Shown piece by piece: positions 52,305 to 61,624 of a DNA stretch of 61,624 bases. Both the position numbers and the translations under genes were made by a program. This DNA is from an uncultured Acidobacteriaceae bacterium (GTDB lineage Bacteria; Acidobacteriota; Terriglobia; Terriglobales; Acidobacteriaceae), in NCBI GenBank assembly GCA_903849645.1, contig CAINJJ010000025.1, positions 1 to 61,624 of the forward strand. Reading direction: 5' to 3'. Each line of letters opens with the position of its first letter. The first letter of the stretch is position 1. The notes below the pieces were generated by a model. The model did not search any database, was not told the DNA's origin, and worked only from the letters and a program-made list of their open reading frames with translations.

Positions 52305-54310
52305 TCGGAGGCAGCGGCCAGCGACCCGGCTATTCCCGAGAACTTGACCGTTACCACCGTAATGTCGTCCAACTGCCCGTAGACGCGGGCGGCCTCGGCG
52401 ATGCGGGATGCCGGCTCCCGGCTCAGCGCGCGGGTCCGGTCGAAGCCGAAGAGCTTGCCTGACCGGTCCTGCGCCTCGACCACGCCATCGGAGACAAACG
52501 TCAGCCGGTCGCCGGGAGACAGCGTAAAGGCCGCGGTCTCGTAGTGTGCATCCGGGACGATGCCCAGCGGCAGGGAGCCGGGAATCTCCATCTCGTTGCC
52601 GTTCAGATAAGGAGGCAGGTGGCCGGCATTGGCCACGGTAAGCTGCCCCATGGGGCTGAGGTGGGCAATCAGGCAAGTGGTGAACCCGCCATGGGCCCGG
52701 CCCAGCACCCGGCTGTTGAGCGACGCCAGCATCTCGCCGGGGTCGGCGCGATGGGCGGCCTCGGCGCGAATGGCTCCCACCAGGACAGAGACCATCATGG
52801 CGGCGGGCAGGCCCTTGCCGCTCACGTCGCCCACAACGATCGTCATGCCGCATTGGCCGTCCGCGATCTGCTGGAAGAAGTCGCCCCCCACCTCGTCCGC
52901 CGGCTGGTAGATCCAATCCACCTCGAAACCGGGACAGTGGTCCAGGGCGTCCGGCAAGAGCACCTGCTGCACCTGCCGGGCCGCCTCAAACTCGCCCGCC
53001 ATGCGCTGCTCCTGCTGGCGCGCCAGCGTAAAGCGGCGAATGAGAAACACCAGCAGGGCAAGCAGGAAGATCAGGTGGAGAAGGATGCCGTTCTGCACCG
53101 TGAAAGGTGGCAGGGGCAACGGCACTTCGAGCACCCGCGGAACGCGAATCCAGCCGGCCTGCCCCATGGCGATGGCGACATTATCAGCGAAATAGTAGCC
53201 GAGATCGAGGAGCGTGGGCAGCAGCAGCAGGCGGGCATCGAGGTTGCCGCGCAGGGCGCGCTGGACGAGCACTGCCAGGATCCAGGCCACGGCGGGCAGC
53301 AGGCAGGCGAGCTGGGTGGCGGCGGAGGCAGGTGCGGAGAACCAGCCGGGCCAGTAGAACACGGCGGCCAGGGGGCTGAAGGCGGCAAGGGCCAGCAGGG
53401 CCCTTCCCATGAGCCTGGCGTGGGTCTTGAGCACCCTGGCGAAGAAACAGAAAGCGGCAATGATGTTGATGGCCGCGAACATGCCATCGATGAGGTCGTT
53501 GATGGGGACAGGCGGCCAAAAGTAGATCTGCTGGCAGACGAAGAGGGCATTGTCGGCGGCCTGGGAGAGGAGCATGACCGCGAACCACAGGTACTCGCGC
53601 TCGGCCGGGCGAATGAGAAAGAGGCAGAGGATGGCAAAGCCGACCAGGGCCGCGGTGATGCTGTAGGAATAGGCGTCGACGTATCGGATGTTGCGAATGA
53701 GCTGGTGGTGGTTCTGCTCGGATGCAAGCAGGGTGGGGTCTCCAGCGAGGTGTCCGTTGGAGACGGGCCCGCCATTGACGTAGGCGGCCCAGATGGGCGA
53801 GTGCCAGACGCGCAGGGCGACCTGGGCGGTGCGCGGGGTGGCGCTGCCGCCGGACGTGAGCGGGTAAAGGTGATAGCTGATGAGCGTGGAGGGGATCAGC
53901 GTGGGCGGCATCTGCCCGGAACCGCCCACCCGCCGGCCGTCCACATATACCTCGAACGAAGTGATGATGGGCGCCAACAGCAGCGAGGTGGGACGCCCGG
54001 TGGCGGGGATGTGGACGCTGAATCGATACCAGCCGAAGCCGCTCATGCCTTCGTAGCCCTGCTCGCTCCATGATCGGCCGGAGTCGAGCAGCGGCCAGGC
54101 GGCGTCGTCGAACGCCGGGGAAGCCCAGAGCGGGGTGGCTGCGTCTGCACCCGCCGGCGAGTCGCCGGGGTGGAACCGCCATGGGCCAGCCAGAGAAACC
54201 ACCGGCTCGCGGCCATGTTCAAGATCAAAGGACTGGGCAGGCAGCCACGCTGCCGCGAATGCGAGCACAGCGAGCGAGACCAACCGGCAAAAAGCGGAAG
54301 CAGGACGCAT
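52301..54310 (-). CDS. Membrane SpoIIE-type PP2C phosphatase with sugar-binding-like sensor domain
   Basis: 669 residues. A signal sequence ([20 protein letters not shown]) is followed by a galactose-binding/GH2-like beta domain (about 30-200: [56 protein letters not shown]). Seven hydrophobic helices (7TMR-DISM type) come next, then the PP2C/SpoIIE domain ([65 protein letters not shown]). It probably dephosphorylates an anti-anti-sigma factor in response to an external ligand. No partner STAS or anti-sigma kinase gene is in the window. Its TAG overlaps the yjhG-like stop. Confidence 0.92.
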   Translation of the reverse strand: MRPASAFCRLVSLAVLAFAAAWLPAQSFDLEHGREPVVSLAGPWRFHPGDSPAGADAATPLWASPAFDDAAWPLLDSGRSWSEQGYEGMSGFGWYRFSVHIPATGRPTSLLLAPIITSFEVYVDGRRVGGSGQMPPTLIPSTLISYHLYPLTSGGSATPRTAQVALRVWHSPIWAAYVNGGPVSNGHLAGDPTLLASEQNHHQLIRNIRYVDAYSYSITAALVGFAILCLFLIRPAEREYLWFAVMLLSQAADNALFVCQQIYFWPPVPINDLIDGMFAAINIIAAFCFFARVLKTHARLMGRALLALAAFSPLAAVFYWPGWFSAPASAATQLACLLPAVAWILAVLVQRALRGNLDARLLLLPTLLDLGYYFADNVAIAMGQAGWIRVPRVLEVPLPLPPFTVQNGILLHLIFLLALLVFLIRRFTLARQQEQRMAGEFEAARQVQQVLLPDALDHCPGFEVDWIYQPADEVGGDFFQQIADGQCGMTIVVGDVSGKGLPAAMMVSVLVGAIRAEAAHRADPGEMLASLNSRVLGRAHGGFTTCLIAHLSPMGQLTVANAGHLPPYLNGNEMEIPGSLPLGIVPDAHYETAAFTLSPGDRLTFVSDGVVEAQDRSGKLFGFDRTRALSREPASRIAEAARVYGQLDDITVVTVKFSGIAGSLAAASD

Positions 54311-54443
54311 GGCGGCGATTCCACGGGGGGGGGTGGAGGAGCTTGGTTTGATGCTAACCCAGCCAGGCCGGGTTTGAGCCAACAATCCGGGCAGGGGCCG
54401 CTGCGTCGTCCCGCAACGAGAGAAAGCGATTAAAGTGTTGTGC

Positions 54444-55424
54444 ATGAAAACTTCAGGTATTTTTTGCGGCCTGGCCTCCCTGGCTCTGCTGATGGCATCC
54501 GGGGCCGCGGCCGGGCAGGCGGGCGCGGCCGCTCCCCCGCAGCCGCAACTGGCGATCCTGGACACCGATATCGGCGACGATATCGACGACGCCTTTGCCC
54601 TGGCCCTGGCGCTTGAGAGCCCGGAGATTCGCCTTCTCGGCATCAATACGGCATTCGGCGACACTGAACTGCGGGCGCGCATGGTGGATCGCTACCTCGG
54701 GGCGGCGGGCCGCACCGGCATTCCCGTCAACATCGGATTGCCAAGCAAAGCCGACAACGTTTTTACGCAGAGGGCCTACGCGCAGCTTGGGCCGCGGCGG
54801 CCCCACGGCGACGGGGTAAAGTTTCTCCTCGAACAGATTCAGGCCCATCCCGGCCAGATCACCCTGATCGCCATCGGGCCGCTGGGCAACGTGAAGGCGG
54901 CCATCGATCGCGATCCGGCGACCTTCAAGAAACTGAAGCGCGTGGTGATGATGGGCGGCAGCGTCTACCGCGGCTACGACGGCGCCGGCGGGGAACGCCG
55001 CCCGGCGGACGCGGAGTGGAACATCAACCGCGACCCGGCGGCGGCGCAGGCTCTCTTCGCCTCCGGCGTGCCCATCTTCATGATGCCTCTGGACTCCACG
55101 CAGGTGCACCTCGGAACGGCGGAGCGGGAGGCCATGTTTGCCCACGGTTCGCCGCTGACCGACCAGTTGACCCTTCTCTACCACCAGTGGCTGGCGGGCA
55201 CCGAGGGGCATCCGGCGGCGCCCACGCTCTTTGACCCGGTCGCCGTCACCTACGCCATCCGGCCCGACCTCTGCCCGGCGACCCCCATGCGCATCGAGGT
55301 GGACGCAAAGGGATTTACCCGCCCCGTGGAGGGCAAGCCAAACGCCGAAGTCTGCCTCAAGGCGGACGAAAAGGGCTTTCTGAATCTCCTGCTGGCGCGG
55401 ACAACCGGCCAGCCGGGGCGGTAA
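54444..55424 (+). CDS. Secreted inosine-uridine nucleoside hydrolase family protein
   Basis: 326 residues. A signal peptide (MKTSGIFCGLASLALLMASG, then AAAGQA) precedes the hydrolase fold with the calcium-binding Asp cluster LDTDIGDDIDDAFALALAL, FGDTELRARMVDRYLGAAGR, LIAIGPLGNVKAAI, VVMMGGSVYRG, ADAEWNINRDPAAA and LFDPVAVTYAI. It cleaves ribosides to base and sugar, here in the periplasm. It is likely a nucleoside-scavenging enzyme. The frame extends 3 codons upstream from a GTG; the ATG at 54444 is preferred. Bases 54311-54443 are the divergent promoter space. Confidence 0.92.
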   Translation: MKTSGIFCGLASLALLMASGAAAGQAGAAAPPQPQLAILDTDIGDDIDDAFALALALESPEIRLLGINTAFGDTELRARMVDRYLGAAGRTGIPVNIGLPSKADNVFTQRAYAQLGPRRPHGDGVKFLLEQIQAHPGQITLIAIGPLGNVKAAIDRDPATFKKLKRVVMMGGSVYRGYDGAGGERRPADAEWNINRDPAAAQALFASGVPIFMMPLDSTQVHLGTAEREAMFAHGSPLTDQLTLLYHQWLAGTEGHPAAPTLFDPVAVTYAIRPDLCPATPMRIEVDAKGFTRPVEGKPNAEVCLKADEKGFLNLLLARTTGQPGR

Positions 55425-55534
55425 GGGGGGGGGATTCCGGGGAGCTGGTGCACTTTTTTTGTTCGGGGGCATGAATATTTGCGCTCCAGAGGGCAGAAAT
55501 GCAGCAACTGTGAGCGGGGTCACTTGCAACATCA

Positions 55535-55562
55535 TTGACAGCAATGGAAAGTAAGGTAAAAA
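55535..55562 (+). promoter_or_regulatory. Sigma70-type promoter of the lipoprotein gene
   Basis: A perfect TTGACA (55535-55540) is followed after 16 bases by TAAAAA (55557-55562). Transcription would begin near 55569, giving a leader of about 43 bases before the GTG start at 55612. Confidence 0.6.
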
Positions 55563-55611
55563 TGGCGGGTCTAGCCAATTTGAACCGCTTCGAGCGGTCT
55601 ATGGAGGGAAA

Positions 55612-56190
55612 GTGAGAAACGTGAAGAAAATGATGTCTTTGGGCGCCGTGGCACTTCTGGGCGCGGGTATGTTCCTGACCGGCTGCAAGTCGGCTCCGGA
55701 ACTGACGGCAGCCGATGCGCTGAAACTGATCCAGGCCAAGTATGACCAGACGGCGCCCGCCGGAGCCAACGTGACCGTGGACGAAGTGGGTCTGGGCCAG
55801 GGCGTCACCGCCAAGTACTGGGGACGGACCACGCTCTATCCCAACAAGTACTGGGCGGACTTCACCCTCACGCCCGAGGGCAAGAAGGTGGTGAAGCTGG
55901 CCAGCGGCAAAGACGTGATCGAGTGGCGGCCAGACAGCCCGACCGACAAGAAGTTCTCCATCGTGGTGACCACGGTTGCCGCCAACCACCTCAAGGCGCA
56001 CGATGTGACCAACATCCAGGACGAAGTGGGCGGCACCAAGAGCGCCACCTTCACTGAGGCGATCAGCCTGGAAGGCGTGCCCGACGCGCTGCAGGCCATT
56101 GCCCACAACCCCGGAAACAAGCTGAGCAGCAAGCACCAGGCCACGTTTGTTCTGGAGGGCGATGCCTGGAAGCTGCAGGCGATTCAGTAG
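55612..56190 (+). CDS. Lipoprotein of unknown function (192 aa)
   Basis: 192 residues from GTG at 55612, with GGAGGG just upstream. The signal is MRNVKKMMSLGAVALLGAGM and the lipobox FLTGC sets the lipid-modified Cys near residue 25. The mature part is short and beta-rich (AKYWGRTTLYPNKYWADFTL), with EWRPDSPTDKKFSIVV. No domain is recognised. It has its own promoter and a terminator-like hairpin downstream (56251-56282), so it is a single-gene unit. Confidence 0.85.
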   Translation: MRNVKKMMSLGAVALLGAGMFLTGCKSAPELTAADALKLIQAKYDQTAPAGANVTVDEVGLGQGVTAKYWGRTTLYPNKYWADFTLTPEGKKVVKLASGKDVIEWRPDSPTDKKFSIVVTTVAANHLKAHDVTNIQDEVGGTKSATFTEAISLEGVPDALQAIAHNPGNKLSSKHQATFVLEGDAWKLQAIQ

Positions 56191-56250
56191 GCAGGGCATC
56201 AGCGGCAGGGGTCAAAGCCCTTGCCCGGCCTTGAGTCATCGATCAACACG

Positions 56251-56287
56251 GAGCGCGCGGAGCTTTCAGGGGCCGCGCGCTCTGTTT
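56251..56287 (+). terminator. Terminator after the 192-aa lipoprotein gene
   Basis: GAGCGCGCGG (56251-56260) pairs perfectly with CCGCGCGCTC (56273-56282) around a 12-base loop, followed by TGTTT. The T run is short, so termination may be partial. Confidence 0.7.
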
Positions 56288-56423
56288 ATGGGGTAGAAGA
56301 CTGAGGTTGATCCGGGCGACTGAGAGTGATGGAGAGCACTGCGTACCTGGCTAACTCCGCATAGAGTTTCGCCAAATCAGTTACTAACAGTGATCCGCCG
56401 TGAATTACACGAAAGGCCTCCTG

Positions 56424-57728
56424 ATGACTGCATTCTTGCGTTTCTCTGCTCTTGGCTCGATCCTTGTTCTGGTTGCCGGCTGCGGAGGCTCCTCCGGCGG
56501 GGGAACGGGCGGCGGCGGAGGTGGCTCGACCTCCACAACGGTATCCGTAGTCTTCTCAGGCCCCACGCCCACGGCGGTCGCCACCAAAATCGGCGCAGGC
56601 TCGTTCGCGGCGGTCACGGCCGCCTCCAGTGTGAGCCTGTCGCTGCCGAGCGGGACGACGAGCTTTGGAGTAGCTTACGTCTGCCCGGCGCAGACACAGG
56701 TTGTGGGCCTCACCAGCGAGCAGATTACGTCGCAGGTCGTGGCCGAAGGAACCACGGCGGATGGGACTTCGTTTACGCTTACCTGTCCTTCCACTCCGGC
56801 GACCGGACCCACGGGGACCCTGACCGGGAGCGCGGACGCGAGCGCCCTCCCTGGGATCAAATTCTTCAACATCGACGCGCAGAACGGGTCATACCTTGCG
56901 ACCGCGTCTTCCGGTCTTCCGGTTGCCAATTTCAGCTTTCCTGCGCCTGCAGGGAGCGACCGCGTCGATGTCCTGGCCTACAACCAGATACTGAACGGGT
57001 TTGAAGCGAGCTTTTCTTTGCTGGGCGCCAAGACCTTCACGGGCCAGACGGTGCCGGGAGCTCTCAATGGGGGCAATCCCGTTGTTCTGACCGCCGCCGA
57101 CGCCACGACGCCCGAGCCGGTCACCTTCGTCAACGTGCCGGCGGGCTTTGGGACGCCGACTCTTCAGGCGTCTTTCCAGCATGCCGGAGTCAACTTCGGC
57201 ACCGTCCTGGCCGCCGGAAACCTTTCAAGCTATCCGGCCATGCCGGCAGGATTGGTCGGCAGCGGCGATACGTATTTTGTTGAAGCCGAGGCGAACAACA
57301 CCGCGACAGGTTCTGCGGTGGCGACTGTTTCGACCCTTTCCGCCGCAGCCCCACTTTCTGTCACCTTTCCGCCCGCGTGGGCCTACTCTGGCCCTTCTCC
57401 GGCGGCCCTGCCGAAGATGGACTTCGTTTACAGCGGCTTTGCGGGCAGGTCCGGCGTGGTTCAACTGGGCATGCTGACGTGGTCTCCGGCGACAGGGGTC
57501 ATGAGCCGGTACCAGAGGATGGTCTCCGCGAACTACCAGAACGGGGCCACATCGCTCACCTTCCCCAATCTTTCGGCCATTCCAGGCTTCTTGGCGGCTG
57601 CGCCTTCAGCCGCGCAGGTTGACTGGTCGGCAAGCATCTTCGAGAGCAGTTCCGGCTTTGCGAACACGCCGCCGGCCGGCTCGACTCTGAGCCTGGTGTT
57701 GAATGGCGGGGTCTATCTTGTACCCTGA
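56424..57728 (+). CDS. Putative surface lipoprotein with Gly-rich linker
   Basis: 434 residues from ATG at 56424 (the frame extends 8 codons to GTG at 56400). The signal MTAFLRFSALGSILVLVAGC ends in a lipobox (VAGC), followed by a Gly/Ser linker of about 16 residues. The body is low in charge and rich in Ala, Gly, Ser, Thr, Val and Pro with alternating hydrophobic residues, suggesting beta-sandwich repeats. No known domain is recognised. AAAGG lies about 7 bases before the ATG. It is probably a surface-exposed or secreted protein of acidobacterial type. Confidence 0.8.
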   Translation: MTAFLRFSALGSILVLVAGCGGSSGGGTGGGGGGSTSTTVSVVFSGPTPTAVATKIGAGSFAAVTAASSVSLSLPSGTTSFGVAYVCPAQTQVVGLTSEQITSQVVAEGTTADGTSFTLTCPSTPATGPTGTLTGSADASALPGIKFFNIDAQNGSYLATASSGLPVANFSFPAPAGSDRVDVLAYNQILNGFEASFSLLGAKTFTGQTVPGALNGGNPVVLTAADATTPEPVTFVNVPAGFGTPTLQASFQHAGVNFGTVLAAGNLSSYPAMPAGLVGSGDTYFVEAEANNTATGSAVATVSTLSAAAPLSVTFPPAWAYSGPSPAALPKMDFVYSGFAGRSGVVQLGMLTWSPATGVMSRYQRMVSANYQNGATSLTFPNLSAIPGFLAAAPSAAQVDWSASIFESSSGFANTPPAGSTLSLVLNGGVYLVP

Positions 57729-57782
57729 TGGCGGCCGTTGCCCTGGTTTGGACGGAAAATCCTCTTCGAATCGGAGAAAGGA

Positions 57783-57811
57783 TTGACCCCACCCCGGTTT
57801 CTTGTTATTGT
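57783..57811 (+). promoter_or_regulatory. Strong sigma70-type promoter upstream of rpsL
   Basis: TTGACC (57783-57788), 17-base spacer and TATTGT (57806-57811), with an extended TG just before the -10. It would initiate near 57818, about 455 bases before the rpsL start, and is the best candidate for the str operon promoter. Confidence 0.65.
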
Positions 57812-58272
57812 AAGAAGGTTCCGCAAGAGCGCCTCCGTACGTGTGTCATAACGGTGGAAGCGCAGGGGTAGCCCAGCCAGGCAGTTTGAGGCGGGTCAAG
57901 CCCCAAGGCCAGGTCCGGTTGACCGGCCAGACATGTTCCCGAAGTGGCTCTTTTCTTGCGAAGGGCAGGAACAAATCGCATCGGCGCTCGCGCGTTCTCC
58001 ACCTTGGAGGGCTATGCGAGCCGGAAACGGCGAAACGGAGTCGGCTTGGCCCGCAAAAAGTGCGGGAAAACGCCCGGCCACCGTCCCGGTTCTCGTCTGA
58101 GTTTGGAACGAAGACAGACGCGAAGCAGTAACAGACGGGCTTTCGTGCGCGTACGCGGCCACAGAAACTGGCTGCGCAACCGCCACGCAAGGCCCCAAGG
58201 TTCTGCGCGCGCCGGTCGAACAGGGTTGGGCCAACATGGGGTTGGCAGGTTTTTGGCACAAGGAGTTTCAGT
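57812..58272 (+). promoter_or_regulatory. Long gene-free leader of the str operon
   Basis: About 460 bases between the promoter and rpsL with no credible gene. It contains hairpins such as CCCGCA-AAAAG-TGCGGG around 58048-58064 and a terminator-like hairpin near the end (58230-58254). Reading frames here (for example 57841-58131) lack ribosome sites and recognisable domains. A role in feedback or attenuation of ribosomal-protein synthesis is inferred from the position. No sequence family is recognised. Confidence 0.5.
58225..58254 (+). promoter_or_regulatory. Terminator-like hairpin (possible attenuator) just before rpsL
   Basis: GCCAAC (58230-58235), loop ATGGG, GTTGGC (58241-58246), then AGG and TTTTT (58250-58254). 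It ends 5 bases before the AAGGAG ribosome site. An upstream GTTGGG (58225-58230) resembles the 3' arm and could compete for the 5' arm. The stem is only 6 bp, so strength is moderate. Confidence 0.5.
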
Positions 58273-58674
58273 TTGCCTACTTTTAATCAGCTGGTTCGCA
58301 AGGGGCGCACGGCCCCGCGGTACAAGACGGCGTCACCGGCCCTGCAGGCCTCGCCGCAGCGTCGCGGAGTTTGCACCCGCGTGTATACCCAGACCCCCAA
58401 GAAGCCGAACTCGGCGCTGCGCAAGGTTGCCCGCGTGCGCCTGACCAACGGCATCGAGGTCACAACCTATATCCCCGGCATCGGCCACAACCTGCAGGAG
58501 CACTCGATCGTGCTCATCCGCGGCGGCCGTGTCAAGGATCTGCCCGGCGTGCGCTATCACGTCGTGCGCGGCACTCTGGACTCGGTGGGCGTGGCCAACC
58601 GCAAGCAGAGCCGCTCGAAGTATGGAGCCAAGCGCGCCAAGGGCGGCGCGGCGCCAGCCAAGGGCAAGAAGTAG
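58273..58674 (+). CDS. rpsL: 30S ribosomal protein S12 (TTG start)
   Basis: 133 residues. The N-terminus [20 protein letters not shown] and the universally conserved [17 protein letters not shown] and [20 protein letters not shown] are present with lysines at the streptomycin-contact positions, so the sequence looks wild type. The start codon is TTG at 58273, with AAGGAG 7 bases upstream. No ATG fits. The protein has the usual basic tail. It is the first gene of the rpsL-rpsG-fusA-tuf operon. Confidence 0.97.
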   Translation: MPTFNQLVRKGRTAPRYKTASPALQASPQRRGVCTRVYTQTPKKPNSALRKVARVRLTNGIEVTTYIPGIGHNLQEHSIVLIRGGRVKDLPGVRYHVVRGTLDSVGVANRKQSRSKYGAKRAKGGAAPAKGKK

Positions 58675-58748
58675 CAAACGGTTCCGGGGCGCGGGTTTGA
58701 ACCCGGACTTGGGCAGCACACGGGGCGCGAACGCGCCTGAGGATTTGA

Positions 58749-59228
<480 letters not shown>

Positions 59229-59316
59229 GGTGCAGACAGGGACCGGGGATACAGGAACCTGGTTGAACAGATCGATCTAACCGCGGGCCTCAAGCGCCCG
59301 CAAGGAAGAAGTTGCC

Positions 59317-61398
<2,082 letters not shown>

Positions 61399-61483
61399 GA
61401 CAGGTTTTGGGGCTGGAGCCGGATGGCCGGCGCCCTCGGTTGCAACGGGCAGTACGAGCTACGAAAGGGATGCAGGAACTCTT

Positions 61484-61624
61484 ATGGCGAAGGAAAAGTT
61501 TGACCGTTCGAAGCCGCACGTGAACGTGGGAACGATCGGGCACATCGATCACGGCAAGACGACGTTGACGGCGGCGATCACGAAGGTATTGCAGAAGCAC
61601 AACCCGAAGAACACGTTCCGTTCG
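61484..61624 (+). CDS. tuf: Elongation factor Tu (3' end outside window)
   Basis: The first 47 codons are present: [20 protein letters not shown] followed by [16 protein letters not shown]. The G1 motif GHIDHGKTT is classic EF-Tu. The window ends within the gene. AGGA lies 7 bases before the ATG. It completes the str operon order rpsL-rpsG-fusA-tuf. Confidence 0.97.
   Translation, partial: MAKEKFDRSKPHVNVGTIGHIDHGKTTLTAAITKVLQKHNPKNTFRS

Noticed and set aside
57855..57930. tRNA-like segment (GGGGTAGCCCAGCCAGGC) upstream of rpsL
   Set aside because: It does not form an acceptor stem, anticodon arm or T arm on inspection.
57841..58131. 96-aa ORF in the str leader
   Set aside because: Its composition is Arg/Gly/Ser-rich and it has no ribosome site or family pattern, so it is treated as non-coding leader.

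Overview
This window comes from a GC-rich chromosome and most likely from an Acidobacteriota member (Terriglobia/Acidobacteriaceae type). The lineage call rests on a large Oar-like TonB-dependent receptor, two proteins of the acidobacterial VWFA-related family, CHAT/TPR and SpoIIE signalling proteins, and several small proteins of a type I associate with acidobacteria. No taxonomic marker was searched. Almost all of the window is ordinary coding sequence. No insertion sequence, prophage, integrase or CRISPR array was seen.

Layout. 1-4 kb: the 3' end of a TonB-dependent receptor with a strong terminator, a secreted TPR protein and a 64-residue Cys-rich protein. 4.1-6.5 kb: eutB-eutC (ethanolamine ammonia-lyase) plus a small membrane protein, on the minus strand. 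6.7-17.6 kb: a long minus-strand run. It has three paralogous membrane proteins, a GH97 glycosidase, the C-terminal stump of a fourth membrane paralogue, then DUF4129, DUF4350, MoxR ATPase and DUF58, with a MazF/PemK-type toxin-antitoxin pair wedged between MoxR and DUF58. 17.7-22.8 kb: an ECF-like sigma factor, a 1191-residue zinc-finger/TM/TPR/CHAT protein and an overlapping third gene. 22.9-25.1 kb: a secreted Gfo/Idh/MocA oxidoreductase and a sugar isomerase-like protein. 25.3-31 kb: housekeeping genes (lipoprotein, mltG, ruvX, greA-like, CDP-alcohol phosphatidyltransferase, thioredoxin-like, tatA). 30.7-33.3 kb: two divergent VWA proteins. 33.8-34.2 kb: tRNA-Cys with an upstream Cys-rich mini-ORF. 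34.2-45.3 kb: PhzF, a single-domain response regulator, a GH130-like/SGNH fusion, rsmD, a degenerate site-2 protease homologue, rsmI, two Crp/Fnr genes (one truncated), a SYLF protein and a tandem PilZ protein. 45.4-48.3 kb: cysM-mec-cysO-moeZ, an apparently complete carrier-protein cysteine pathway. 48.4-57.7 kb: Uma2, PIN/TRAM, YjhG-type dehydratase, SpoIIE phosphatase, nucleoside hydrolase and two lipoproteins. 57.8 kb to the end: the str operon (rpsL, rpsG, fusA, tuf, the last cut by the window edge) behind a long leader.

How the genes work together. The clearest multi-gene systems are: (i) sigma factor plus membrane zinc-finger/TPR/CHAT protein plus a translationally overlapping partner, which looks like a one-operon signal-to-transcription switch with a built-in caspase-like protease; (ii) cysM-mec-cysO-moeZ, where the carrier is encoded with a cysteine after its terminal diglycine; (iii) the MoxR-DUF58-DUF4350-DUF4129 membrane operon, disrupted twice (GH97 with a truncated paralogue, and the toxin-antitoxin insertion); (iv) carbohydrate use (GH97, GH130-SGNH, oxidoreductase/isomerase pair, YjhG-like sugar-acid dehydratase, nucleoside hydrolase, Oar-like receptor).

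Limits: all functions come from motif and family recognition by eye. No database search or structure prediction was run.
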